From: Shewanella halotolerans
Lineage (GTDB): Bacteria; Pseudomonadota; Gammaproteobacteria; Enterobacterales; Shewanellaceae
Direction: 5' to 3'
Assembly (NCBI RefSeq): GCF_019457535.1
Contig: NZ_CP080417.1
Location: 2,666,001-2,730,000 of the forward strand
DNA length: 64,000 nt
The notes under the pieces were generated by a model, which saw only the letters and a list, made by a program, of their open reading frames with translations, did not search any database and was not told where the DNA came from. Positions 1 to 8,222 of the stretch are shown in pieces; position 1 is the stretch's first letter; each line of letters begins with the position of its first letter. A program made the position numbers and the translations under genes.

Positions 1-66
1 GCCTTTAACATCGCCATGGCGCTCTTGCTTGTGGCCTCTATCATCCCTATGATCGCTCCTCAATAA
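1..66 (+). CDS. C-terminal tail of a membrane protein (partial)
   Basis: An open frame runs from base 1 to a TAA at 64-66 and gives 21 residues, almost all hydrophobic (Ala, Leu, Ile, Val, Met), ending in Ala-Pro-Gln. This looks like the last transmembrane helix of an integral membrane protein, for example a transporter. The rest of the gene lies outside the window, so the family cannot be named. The following gene starts 32 bases later on the same strand. Confidence 0.5.
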   Translation, partial: AFNIAMALLLVASIIPMIAPQ

Positions 67-98
67 CCCACACAAAAACCGCATCATAGGGAGCAGCC

Positions 99-674
99 GT
101 GACAGCGACTGAGCGCAATCACAACGCCGAAGAAAGAGGCGTCGCCTTAGCCACCCAGAATTGGGTCGAAAAGGTGATCATGAAGTACAACATCTGCCCC
201 TTCGCCCGCCGGGAAGTGGAGCGCAACAGCATACGCTACAAGGTGGTGGAACAACATCAGCTAGAAGCCGTATTAAACGCGCTGATCGACGAGTGCCACT
301 ATCTCGAGGAGCATCCGCAAACCGAGACCACACTGTTTATCCTGCCGCGAGGCTTCGAAGGCTTTTATCACTATCTGGATCTGGTGGATATCGCCAACGC
401 GCTGCTTATCGATCAGGGCTTCGAGGGAGTGTTTCAATTGGCCAGCTTCCACCCCGACTACTGCTTCGATGGCGAACCACAAGACAGCGCCGCCAACTAC
501 ACCAACCGCGCCCCCTATCCCACCTTGCATATCATACGCGAGGCCAGCATGGAGCGCGCCTTAGCCGACTATGAGGATCCCGAGTCGATCCCCGAGCGCA
601 ATATCGCCTTTGCCGAGCGTAAGGGTGAGGCCTTCTTCGTCAAGCTGTTGCAAAGCTGCAAGCAAGACGACTGA
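99..674 (+). CDS. DUF1415 family protein
   Basis: This 191-residue soluble protein matches the DUF1415 family in length and pattern: an N-terminal helix leading into an Asn-Ile-Cys-Pro-Phe-Ala motif near residue 30, then FILPRGF and a Phe-His-Pro-Asp-Tyr segment in the middle. The family has no established biochemical role. The start is a GTG at 99, supported by an AGGGAG ribosome-binding site at 88-93. No signal peptide or membrane helix is visible. The next gene, a ribonuclease H, starts 31 bases after the stop, so the two are probably co-transcribed; that neighbour does not reveal a function. Confidence 0.85.
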   Translation: MTATERNHNAEERGVALATQNWVEKVIMKYNICPFARREVERNSIRYKVVEQHQLEAVLNALIDECHYLEEHPQTETTLFILPRGFEGFYHYLDLVDIANALLIDQGFEGVFQLASFHPDYCFDGEPQDSAANYTNRAPYPTLHIIREASMERALADYEDPESIPERNIAFAERKGEAFFVKLLQSCKQDD

Positions 675-705
675 CCCAGGCGCAAAATCCAAGAGGGAGA
701 GACAG

Positions 706-1476
706 ATGGCAAGCAAATATTATGTGGTGTGGGCAGGACGCGAGACCGGCATCTTTACCAATTGGCCCCAGACCAAGGCTCTGGTCGATGGCTTTGCCGG
801 CGCGCGTTATAAATCGTTTAAGACCCAGGCCGAAGCCGAGGCCGCCTTTGGTGCTGGTAAAGGCCAATCCGCCGCCGGCAATACAAGCAAGGGCGCTAAC
901 AGCAAGGCTAAACCAGCGGCATCCAAGCCAAGCAAGCCCGCCGCTAGCGAGCAGCCAGACAGCGATGTCGATATCTATACCGATGGCGGCTGTGAGCCCA
1001 ACCCAGGTGAGGCGGGTGCTGGTCTGGCGCTGTATAAAAAAGGCGAGTTAGCCGAGCTCTGGTATGGACTCTACAACCCCAATGGCACCAACAATACCGC
1101 CGAGTTAAATGCCCTGCATCAGGCGCTCTTGATGGCCAGGCAATACCTTGAGCAGGGGCTTAGCGTGCATATTCACAGCGACTCCCAATATGCCATCAAG
1201 TGTATCTCCCTATGGGCCTATGGCTGGAAGGCTAATGGCTGGCGCCGTAAGACGGGGGAGATAGCGAACTTAAGCGTGATCCAAGAGGCCCATGAGCTGT
1301 ACGATAGCCTGAAGGATAAGCTAAAACTCAGCCATGTGGCAGCCCACGTAGGGATTGAGGGCAACGAGCTGGCCGATCGCATGTCTATCTACACCATAGA
1401 GAGCAAGGAAACCGGCTTTAGCCGCTATCAGCAGCCCTTGGATGTTCCAGCCCTATTGGCGATGCGGGCAGGATAA
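706..1476 (+). CDS. rnhA: Type 1 ribonuclease H with N-terminal hybrid-binding (viroplasmin-like) domain
   Basis: This endonuclease cleaves the RNA strand of RNA:DNA hybrids (replication primers, R-loops). The 256-residue protein has three parts. Residues 1-48 form a small caulimovirus-viroplasmin/HBD domain (YYVVWAGRETGIF). Residues 49-88 are a Gly/Ala/Ser/Lys linker. Residues 89-230 are the RNase H fold, with the acidic tetrad visible as D93 (YTDGG), E133 (TAELNAL), D159 (SDSQYA) and D224 (ELADR), and H214 in the flexible loop. The frame is open further upstream, but the ATG at 706 is preceded by GAGGGAGAG and begins the domain exactly, so I chose it. The domain order resembles eukaryotic RNase H1 rather than plain E. 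coli RnhA. A second RNase HI gene elsewhere is likely but cannot be seen here. Confidence 0.9.
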   Translation: MASKYYVVWAGRETGIFTNWPQTKALVDGFAGARYKSFKTQAEAEAAFGAGKGQSAAGNTSKGANSKAKPAASKPSKPAASEQPDSDVDIYTDGGCEPNPGEAGAGLALYKKGELAELWYGLYNPNGTNNTAELNALHQALLMARQYLEQGLSVHIHSDSQYAIKCISLWAYGWKANGWRRKTGEIANLSVIQEAHELYDSLKDKLKLSHVAAHVGIEGNELADRMSIYTIESKETGFSRYQQPLDVPALLAMRAG

Positions 1477-1519
1477 GCTTTTACATCACTTTTTATGACA
1501 GAGAGTTAGATTAGCCGCG

Positions 1520-3010
1520 TTATATCACTACCACGCAGTCGCGGCCGCTCTCCTTGGCGCGGTAGAGGGCCTGATCGGCATGGTTGAACAGGCAATCTTG
1601 CTTGTCATCCTGACAATAGACAGAGACACCAGCGCTTAAAGTTATGGCCACGGGGAAATCTATCCCCTGGCTGCGGCGCTTCACCTCCTGCCTGAGCTTG
1701 TCGGCAAAATGCTTGGCACCCTCTTTGTCTGTGTCTTCCAGGATGATCACAAACTCCTCGCCCCCCCAGCGGCCAACGAAGTCTGTCTTACGAATGGCGT
1801 CGCTGAAGATCTTGGCCACCCGCTGCAACACATCGTCGCCCACCAGATGGCCATGTTTATCGTTAACCGCCTTGAAGTGATCGATATCGAAGATACACAC
1901 CGCAAGCGGGGTCTGCTGACGATTGCTACGGCTGATGGCCGCCGCCAGCTGGCGGTTGATGGCGCGGCGGTTGGCGACCTTAGTCAGGGGATCGGTATTG
2001 GCCTGGGACTTGTACTGCATCTCATCGCTGAGATCTTTGATCACCACGATGCTGTGCTTCTCATCCCCCACCCCATAGGTAGCGATAGAGATGCTAGCGG
2101 GAAACACGTCGCCGTTAAGCTTCTTGCCGTAGAAGATGGTGTTGCGCTGGGACATGGGCTGCACCCGGTCGGATTTTTGAAACTCGAGGCGCAGCTTCTT
2201 GTGCTTCTCCTTGGTGGCGCTGGGCACCAGGTCGTCGACATTGATCTTGTTGAGCGCCCTCTCGGAGAAGCCAAACAGGCGCATGGTCTCACGATTGGCG
2301 GAGATGATGGTGCCATGTTCGTTCACCGAGAAGATGGCATTGGGGGCGCAGCGGAAGATCACCTCGAGATCCTTGAGTTTGATCGCCAAGCGTTTATTCA
2401 CATAACGGATAAAGCTAAACACTAAGATGCTCACCAACACCAGGGCGCAGAGGATCACCAGCAGCATATGATTCACCCGCTGATGGGCGCTGTCGGCCTG
2501 CTCGAATAGGCTGCTGGGGCTCTGGGCATGGCTGGAGAGTATGGCCTCTATCGCCTCGATGGCCGGGGTATCGTCGACCAGGACCACTTGGTCGATTTCC
2601 GCTATCGGCTGCTTCTCCTCCAGCATCTGCCTGAGCCTTGGCAGATTATGGCGATATTGGCTGACCACAGACTGAATAGCCCGCACCTCGGCGGTATGCT
2701 CGGGCGCTCGTTGCTGGTACTTCTGCAGCGAGTCTAATCCCAGCTCTATCTCGGCTTCCGCCCGTCTGAGATAGCTTAAATCCTGGCGGATCACCGCATT
2801 CTTAAAGTCGTGGATAAAGCCGCCATAACCCAGGGCCACCATGGCGTCGTTGAAATAGGCGGTCTTCTCCAGCGCCTCATAGGTGTGACGCTTCCAGTCA
2901 CGCTGAGACTGATTGATGCTGGCCATCAAGATGGAGAAGGCGCCCACCAGAAAGACGACATATAAGATGGCCAGACTATAGATTTTGAACGGCTTAAATG
3001 GGTGGTGCAT
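1520..3010 (-). CDS. Membrane-anchored PAS-GGDEF diguanylate cyclase
   Basis: This 496-residue inner-membrane sensor is predicted to make cyclic di-GMP from two GTP. A transmembrane helix at about 13-33 is followed by a helical periplasmic region to about 178, which carries a GYGGFIHDFKN motif typical of this sensor class. A second helix lies at about 180-202, then a PAS domain (about 213-335) and a GGDEF domain to the C terminus. The active-site motif is GGEEF, and the inhibitory I-site RxxD (RKTD) sits five residues before it, so the enzyme should be catalytically active and feedback-inhibited. The ligand is unknown. It converges on the RNase H gene and lies downstream of the HPP gene on the same strand. 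Confidence 0.92.
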   Translation of the reverse strand: MHHPFKPFKIYSLAILYVVFLVGAFSILMASINQSQRDWKRHTYEALEKTAYFNDAMVALGYGGFIHDFKNAVIRQDLSYLRRAEAEIELGLDSLQKYQQRAPEHTAEVRAIQSVVSQYRHNLPRLRQMLEEKQPIAEIDQVVLVDDTPAIEAIEAILSSHAQSPSSLFEQADSAHQRVNHMLLVILCALVLVSILVFSFIRYVNKRLAIKLKDLEVIFRCAPNAIFSVNEHGTIISANRETMRLFGFSERALNKINVDDLVPSATKEKHKKLRLEFQKSDRVQPMSQRNTIFYGKKLNGDVFPASISIATYGVGDEKHSIVVIKDLSDEMQYKSQANTDPLTKVANRRAINRQLAAAISRSNRQQTPLAVCIFDIDHFKAVNDKHGHLVGDDVLQRVAKIFSDAIRKTDFVGRWGGEEFVIILEDTDKEGAKHFADKLRQEVKRRSQGIDFPVAITLSAGVSVYCQDDKQDCLFNHADQALYRAKESGRDCVVVI

Positions 3011-3213
3011 TCACTCTTCATCCTTTTGCCGAGCGGCCTGCGCTGACGAGCTCATGGGTAAGGGGCGACTTCAACCAAGTCCAGTTTACATCCAGCTATA
3101 GAGGTCTAAGCCAAATCGCTTACCCATGACCAAATGAAAAGTATAGCCTATACCAATCTAGCCTACTGAAATTACGCACAAAAGTTGTACCTTACCCTAG
3201 CTTAGAGGATGAT

Positions 3214-3684
3214 CTAATCCAGCGCCGCGCGCTGCTGCCGCTCCAGGCGTTTGTGCATCAGGGCGATCAGTTTACCCACAAGCACTATGATCAGGGCGCC
3301 GGACAACACGGGGGAAACCAGAAAACTCCAATCCTGCCCGGTTAACATCACCAACAGCGGCGTGGCGCCCGCCGGTGGATGGGTGGTCTTGGTGAGCAGC
3401 ATGCCGCTGACCGCAAGCCCGGTCGCGATCGCCAGGGTCAAGGGGCTCACCCCGACATAGTGAACGAAATAGAGGCCGATCGCGCAGGTCAGCAGATGAC
3501 CGAAGATCACGTTCTTCGGCTGGGCCAGGGGGCTGTCCGGCACCCCAAACACCAATACCGCGGTGGCACCGAAAGGCACCATGAGCAGCACAATGTCCGA
3601 CTGCAGGGTTTCTGCAAAGGATAACAGGCCGATGGCCAAGGCGGCGCCCAGGCCGGAGATTAACGCAAATGCCAGTTTATTCAT
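3214..3684 (-). CDS. HPP family integral membrane protein
   Basis: The 156-residue protein has four or five predicted membrane helices and the family hallmark His-Pro-Pro at residues 102-104, within TTHPPAGATP. HPP proteins are small membrane proteins; some plant and cyanobacterial members have been linked to nitrite transport across chloroplast or cell membranes, but the bacterial role is mostly open. The gene is divergent from a TetR regulator whose probable operators (TAGAC boxes) fill the 128-bp space between the two starts, so regulation by that protein is likely. The charged C-terminal tail (Arg, Lys, Gln) should be cytoplasmic. Confidence 0.85.
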   Translation of the reverse strand: MNKLAFALISGLGAALAIGLLSFAETLQSDIVLLMVPFGATAVLVFGVPDSPLAQPKNVIFGHLLTCAIGLYFVHYVGVSPLTLAIATGLAVSGMLLTKTTHPPAGATPLLVMLTGQDWSFLVSPVLSGALIIVLVGKLIALMHKRLERQQRAALD

Positions 3685-3702
3685 CTTGATCTCTTAACTC
3701 CC

Positions 3703-3780
3703 TTATATAGACAAGCCTTATGTAGACGAATTTTATGTAGACAAGTCTGTCTACCCGCAAGAGTAGACAACTTGGTCTAC
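3703..3780. promoter_or_regulatory. TAGAC operator array between hpp gene and tetR
   Basis: Four TAGAC cores lie at 3708, 3723, 3738 and 3764. The first three are direct repeats of TTAT(A/G)TAGAC at an exact 15-bp period. The last two each head an 18-bp inverted repeat: GTAGACA-AGTC-TGTCTAC at 3737-3754 and GTAGAC-AACTTG-GTCTAC at 3763-3780. The form TAGAC-N6-GTCTA is like boxes bound by NemR-type TetR regulators. Position between divergent genes suggests autoregulation plus control of the HPP gene. Confidence 0.75.
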
Positions 3781-3812
3781 CGATGTCAAGATATAAAAAA
3801 AGCGAGGCTAAG

Positions 3813-4370
3813 ATGACAGATAAGAGACAGTTGCTAATCGATACCGCCCTCTCCCTCTTCACCGAGCGGGGCATCAATCTTGTGGGGATCAACGAGGTGC
3901 TTAAGGTCTCCGGAGTCGCCAAGAAGACCCTGTATCATCACTTCAGCAGCAAGGAAGCCCTGATAGTGGCGGTGCTCGAAACCCGTCACCAGATCTTCAT
4001 CCACTGGCTGGAGGAGCGTCTTACGCCAGCTCAGGACGATCTTGGCGTGATCGATGCGCTGTTTAGCGCACTGGATGACTGGTTTAACGACCGGGTACCT
4101 GAGCTGAGTCAGTTTCACGGCTGCCTATTTATCAACTCCGCCATCGAATGTGGCGACTGCCGCTGTCAGGTATCGCGCTTCGCCAAGTTTCATAAACAGG
4201 CGGTTCGAGACTTGATTGGCAGGCGCCTTTCCCAGCCAAACGAAGCCCTGTTAGACCTTATCTGCCTGATGAAAGAAGGTGCCATCGTTTCGGCCATGGT
4301 GAGCCAGGATAAAGGCGCCGCCCTTCGCAGCCTGACCCTGCTGCAACGTCTTGCACCCAGCCTCATTTAA
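3813..4370 (+). CDS. TetR/AcrR family transcriptional regulator
   Basis: This 185-residue repressor-type regulator has an N-terminal helix-turn-helix (about residues 8-52, with VSGVAKKTLYHHF as the recognition region) and a helical ligand domain of unknown specificity that contains several cysteines (ECGDCRC near residues 114-119). The frame is open from an ATG at 3783, but the ATG at 3813 has a GAGG site six bases upstream and starts at the usual distance from the helix-turn-helix, so I prefer it. Two inverted repeats end at 3780, close to the start, as expected for autoregulation. The cysteine cluster could make it a redox or electrophile sensor, as in NemR; that is inference. Confidence 0.85.
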   Translation: MTDKRQLLIDTALSLFTERGINLVGINEVLKVSGVAKKTLYHHFSSKEALIVAVLETRHQIFIHWLEERLTPAQDDLGVIDALFSALDDWFNDRVPELSQFHGCLFINSAIECGDCRCQVSRFAKFHKQAVRDLIGRRLSQPNEALLDLICLMKEGAIVSAMVSQDKGAALRSLTLLQRLAPSLI

Positions 4371-4429
4371 GGCAAAAAGAGTGTCAGGAAAAGATAGGTC
4401 TTGCGCTGGGCTTATGAGACAATCGCGCC

Positions 4430-4858
4430 ATGAAAATTTATCGTAAATTACATAAGGCCCCCTTCAGGGTGCTGCGCATCAGTCGACGCCGCTTCGGTCT
4501 ACGTTTAAAACGTGACATGTTGGTGCTCAAAGATGCCCTGGCCCAGGAGAAACAGGAGACCAAGGATATGCTGGTCGCCTATGGTCGTTACACCCGCAAG
4601 CAGGCCAGCAAGGAAGAGCTACGGCTGGCCAACCAGCAGCTGGCGGATCTGATCAAAGGCCTGGGCCTTGGGGTGTTTGCCGTGCTGCCCTTTGCCCCCA
4701 TCACCATTCCTGTGGTGGTAAAACTGGGTAAGTTGGTCGGCGTCGAGGTGCTGCCCAGCTCCTTCAATAATCTCTCCGAACGCAAGGCTCAGCTGAGCCG
4801 TGAAGCCCGTGCCAATAAGCGCGCCCTGGACGCTGTTGAAAAAGCCAGCAATGAATGA
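4430..4858 (+). CDS. LETM1-like domain protein
   Basis: A 142-residue protein with a basic N terminus, a charged helical stretch (about 30-75) and a hydrophobic segment (about 78-105) reading GVFAVLPFAPITIPVVVKLG, followed by VEVLPSSF. The Pro-Phe...Pro...Lys-Leu-Gly...Leu-Pro-Ser-Ser-Phe pattern is the core of the LETM1 ribosome-binding-like domain of mitochondrial proteins. Bacterial proteins with this core are known only as uncharacterised families. One membrane helix or hairpin is possible. It stands between the tetR gene and the aminopeptidase gene on the same strand, 59 and 72 bases away. Confidence 0.7.
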   Translation: MKIYRKLHKAPFRVLRISRRRFGLRLKRDMLVLKDALAQEKQETKDMLVAYGRYTRKQASKEELRLANQQLADLIKGLGLGVFAVLPFAPITIPVVVKLGKLVGVEVLPSSFNNLSERKAQLSREARANKRALDAVEKASNE

Positions 4859-4930
4859 TGCGCCGCTTTCACCCCGAGGGGTTGACATGCTAATCTAAGC
4901 TGAATTTTGACCTCAACAAGATGATGCCCA

Positions 4931-6292
4931 ATGACTCAACTACTCCTCTCTGGTTCCGAAGGGATCCCACTGACGCTACTCGCGGCAAATGACTATAACG
5001 ATTGGCTAAACGGCCAGGATAAACCGGTTCAAAACTGGCTAGGCAGCACCCAATACAAGGGCAAGGGCCTCAGCCTGATCCCAGGCACTGACGGCAACCT
5101 CAGCCAGGTGCTCTATGTGAGCGACGACAAAGACTCCCACTGGGTGTGTGGCGATCTGGTTAACGAACTACCGGCCGGCCAATACTTGCTGGAGGCCGAT
5201 GCCCAGACCTGTAAGCTGGCGGCCTTTAGCTGGGCCTTAGGTGCCTACAAGTTCGACCGTTATAAGGCCAATGACAAGGTCTACCCTCAGCTGGTGCTCC
5301 GCGATGCCGAGCTGGTTGAGCAGACACTCAAGATGGCGCGCTCTGTCTCTATCGTGCGCGATCTGGTCAACACCCCTGCCGCCGACATGATGCCTCAGCA
5401 CCTGGGCGAGACCATGGAGTCACTGGCAAGCGAGTTTGGCGCCAAGGTCACTCAGATCGTCGGTGACGACCTGCTGACCCACAACTACCCTACTATCCAC
5501 ATGGTTGGCCGCGCCAGCCATAATGCGCCGCGCCTGATCGATCTCACCTGGGGCGATGAAGACGCGCCTAAGGTCACCCTGGTGGGTAAAGGGGTCTGTT
5601 TCGACTCGGGTGGACTGGATCTTAAGCCTGGCGCCGGCATGCGCCTGATGAAGAAAGATATGGGCGGCGCCGCTCATGTTATCGGCTTAGCCCATCAGAT
5701 CATGGCCGCCGAGCTGCCGGTACGCCTGCGCGTATTGGTGCCAGCGGTGGAAAACGCCGTCTCGGCCAATGCCTTCCGCCCGGGTGATGTGATCACCACC
5801 CGCAAGGGCCTCACGGTTGAGATTGACAACACGGACGCCGAAGGCCGTCTGGTGCTGTGTGACGCCCTGGCCGAAGCCAACAGCGACAAGCCTGAGCTGC
5901 TGATCGATTTTGCTACCCTGACAGGCGCCATGCGCATCGCCCTGGGCACAGAACTGCCTGGCTTCTTCAGCAACGACGACGAAGTTGCCGCCGGCATCAC
6001 CGCCTCTGGCCTGACGGTTGAAGATCCCGTGTGGCGCATGCCACTGCACAAGCCTTACTTTGACCTGACCGGCAGCGATATCGCCGACTTAGCCAACTGT
6101 GGCAAGGTGCCCTTCGGCGGCGCCATCACGGCGGCCCTCTATCTGGAAGCCTTCGTCGATGAGGAGATCAGCTGGACCCACTTCGACGTCATGGCCTGGA
6201 ATACCCGTAAGCTACCTGGCCGCCCTATCGGCGGCGAAGCCTTCGGCATTCGCGCCGTGTTCGATTATCTGGCAAATCGTTTCGCCAAGTAA
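4931..6292 (+). CDS. Leucyl aminopeptidase family (M17) metallopeptidase
   Basis: This 453-residue cytosolic enzyme is predicted to remove N-terminal amino acids from peptides using two metal ions. The M17 signature NTDAEGRL is at residues 300-307, and the upstream metal/lysine region reads VGKGVCFDSGGLDLKPG (about 218-234), followed by MKKDMGGAA. The N-terminal 150 residues are the variable macro-like domain. The length is shorter than PepA (about 500) and closer to PepB-type members, but I cannot assign PepB with certainty. A strong bidirectional terminator lies 64 bases after the stop. Confidence 0.9.
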   Translation: MTQLLLSGSEGIPLTLLAANDYNDWLNGQDKPVQNWLGSTQYKGKGLSLIPGTDGNLSQVLYVSDDKDSHWVCGDLVNELPAGQYLLEADAQTCKLAAFSWALGAYKFDRYKANDKVYPQLVLRDAELVEQTLKMARSVSIVRDLVNTPAADMMPQHLGETMESLASEFGAKVTQIVGDDLLTHNYPTIHMVGRASHNAPRLIDLTWGDEDAPKVTLVGKGVCFDSGGLDLKPGAGMRLMKKDMGGAAHVIGLAHQIMAAELPVRLRVLVPAVENAVSANAFRPGDVITTRKGLTVEIDNTDAEGRLVLCDALAEANSDKPELLIDFATLTGAMRIALGTELPGFFSNDDEVAAGITASGLTVEDPVWRMPLHKPYFDLTGSDIADLANCGKVPFGGAITAALYLEAFVDEEISWTHFDVMAWNTRKLPGRPIGGEAFGIRAVFDYLANRFAK

Positions 6293-6320
6293 CGACGGTT
6301 TCGTTAAACGAGAGTTAGAC

Positions 6321-6363
6321 GTTAAAAAAGTCGGACGATAAAAAAGTCAGGCGATAAAAAAAG
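6321..6363 (+). repeat. 16-bp imperfect tandem repeat before terminator
   Basis: Three near-copies of GATAAAAAAGTC(A/G)GGC follow each other at a 16-bp period just downstream of the aminopeptidase stop. The last copy runs into the terminator stem. It looks like slippage duplication with no evident function. Confidence 0.55.
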
Positions 6364-6392
6364 CCCAAGTGTTTAATCACTTGGGCTTTTTA
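6356..6392. terminator. Bidirectional rho-independent terminator
   Basis: Arms AAGCCCAAGTG (6361-6371) and CACTTGGGCTT (6378-6388) enclose a 6-base loop, with A-rich and T-rich flanks on both sides. It serves the plus-strand aminopeptidase gene and the convergent ybiT gene. Confidence 0.92.
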
Positions 6393-6413
6393 TTAGGCAA
6401 GATACCTAATCGC

Positions 6414-8009
6414 TTATTCTTCTACGCCTTTGCTGCGCAGGAACTCATCATAGGTACCCTTGAAGTCGTTCACGCCCTGTGGGGTGATCTCTATGATGCG
6501 GGTGGCCAGTGACGATACGAAGGCGCGGTCGTGACTGACGAAGATCAAGGTGCCTTCATACATCTCCAGCGCGTTGTTGAGCGACTCAATCGATTCCATA
6601 TCCAAGTGGTTGGTCGGCTCATCCATCACCAGAATGTTAGGCTTTTGCATGATAAGCTTACCAAACAGCATACGGCCCTTCTCACCACCTGAGAGTACAC
6701 GTACCGACTTCTTAATATCGTCAGAGCTAAACAGCATACGACCGAGGTAACCACGCACGCTCTGATCGTCATCTTCTGGTTTACGCCACTGACTCATCCA
6801 ATCAAACAGTGTCATGTCGTTTTCGAAATCCGATTCATGATCCTGCGCGTAATAGCCGATGGCCGAGTTTTCAGACCACTGAATGGTACCTGTATCTTGC
6901 GGGATATCGTGGATCAGGGTACGCAGCATGGTGGTCTTACCCACACCGTTCTCACCCAGTACCGCGATGCGCTCGCCCACTTCGGCGATCAGGTTAAAGT
7001 CTTTGAACAGTGGACCGTCGTCATAACCCTTAGACAGCTCCTCAACCACCAAGGCGTTACGGAACAGCTTCTTCTCCTGCTCGAAACGGATGAAGGGGTT
7101 GACGCGGCTTGAGGCCTTAACCTCTTCCAGCTTGATCTTCTCTATTTGCTTGGCACGAGAGGTCGCCTGCTTCGCCTTAGAGGCGTTGGCCGAGAAGCGC
7201 GCCACGAAGCCTTGTAGCTCAGCGATCTGCGCCTTCTTCTTGGCGTTATCAGACAGTAGACGCTCGCGTGCCTGGCTCGCTGCCGTCATGTATTCATCAT
7301 AGTTACCCGGATAAACACGCAGCTCACCATAGTCGAGATCCGCCATATGGGTACAGACAGAGTTGAGGAAGTATCTGTCGTGCGAGATGATGATCATTGT
7401 GCTGTTACGCTGGTTAAGCATCTCTTGCAGCCAGCGGATGGTGTCGATATCCAAGTTGTTGGTGGGTTCGTCGAGCAGCAGTACATCTGGATCGCTAAAT
7501 AGCGCCTGGGCCAGCAGCACACGCAGCTTGAAGCCTGGAGCGATTTCGCTCATCAGACCGAAGTGTTGCTCCAGTGGAATACCCACCCCCAGCAGCAGCT
7601 CGCCGGCGCGGCTTTCTGCGGTGTAACCGTCCATCTCGGCAAATTCCATCTCCAGCTCGGCCACCTTGATGCCATCTTCTTCGCTCATCTCAGGTAACGA
7701 ATAGATGCGGTCACGTTCTTGTTTCACCTTCCACAGCTCAGTGTGGCCCATGATCACGGTATCGACCACGTTAAACTCTTCGTAACCAAACTGGTTCTGG
7801 CTCAACTTACCCAGACGCTCGTTCACGTCCAGAGAGACGTTGCCCGATGTTGGCTCGAGTTCGCCGCCGAGGATCTTCATGAAGGTTGATTTACCACAAC
7901 CGTTGGCACCGATAAGGCCGTAACGGTTACCGCCGCCAAATTTTACTGAGATGTTTTCAAACAGCGGCTTAGAGCCAAACTGCATGGTGATGTTAGCTGT
8001 CGTGATCAA
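6414..8009 (-). CDS. ybiT: ABC-F family ATPase YbiT
   Basis: This 531-residue cytosolic protein has two ABC ATPase domains and no membrane part. ABC-F proteins bind the ribosome E site and ease translation or antibiotic stress. Walker A motifs are GANGCGKS (about residues 36-43) and GENGVGKT (second domain). The second signature is canonical (LSGGEKGRM), the first is degenerate (APGFKLRV), and both Walker B/D-loops read LLDEPTNNLD or VMDEPTNHLD. The linker between domains is rich in Lys and Ala, as in the family. The sequence follows E. coli YbiT closely over its whole length (530 residues there). It is monocistronic, read convergently with the aminopeptidase gene. Confidence 0.93.
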   Translation of the reverse strand: MITTANITMQFGSKPLFENISVKFGGGNRYGLIGANGCGKSTFMKILGGELEPTSGNVSLDVNERLGKLSQNQFGYEEFNVVDTVIMGHTELWKVKQERDRIYSLPEMSEEDGIKVAELEMEFAEMDGYTAESRAGELLLGVGIPLEQHFGLMSEIAPGFKLRVLLAQALFSDPDVLLLDEPTNNLDIDTIRWLQEMLNQRNSTMIIISHDRYFLNSVCTHMADLDYGELRVYPGNYDEYMTAASQARERLLSDNAKKKAQIAELQGFVARFSANASKAKQATSRAKQIEKIKLEEVKASSRVNPFIRFEQEKKLFRNALVVEELSKGYDDGPLFKDFNLIAEVGERIAVLGENGVGKTTMLRTLIHDIPQDTGTIQWSENSAIGYYAQDHESDFENDMTLFDWMSQWRKPEDDDQSVRGYLGRMLFSSDDIKKSVRVLSGGEKGRMLFGKLIMQKPNILVMDEPTNHLDMESIESLNNALEMYEGTLIFVSHDRAFVSSLATRIIEITPQGVNDFKGTYDEFLRSKGVEE

Positions 8010-8222
8010 TGTGAAATTCCGAAAATAGTAGTTAAGCGAAGTGACGCCTGTTTGAGTCTAGTAGCTTACTCAACAAACACCCTATCGGCTGCCGATGACA
8101 AGCTGATGAAAAACTGCGCTAAAGGGATATTTTAAAGCGCGCTACTATAGCCACTTTGGGGGATTTTAGCAACTTAAGCGGGCGATTTTCCGCCGCTTTT
8201 CCACTTCGTCTCTCTGCCGTCT

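Noticed and set aside
3677..3922. 81-codon minus-strand frame over the hpp-tetR spacer
   Set aside because: It covers the operator array and the tetR start antisense; composition is repeat-derived and both flanking genes are well supported.
8176..8198. AAGCGG/CCGCTT hairpin between ybiT and the S9 peptidase gene
   Set aside because: Six-base arms and no proper T-tract in the transcript direction; too weak for a terminator call.
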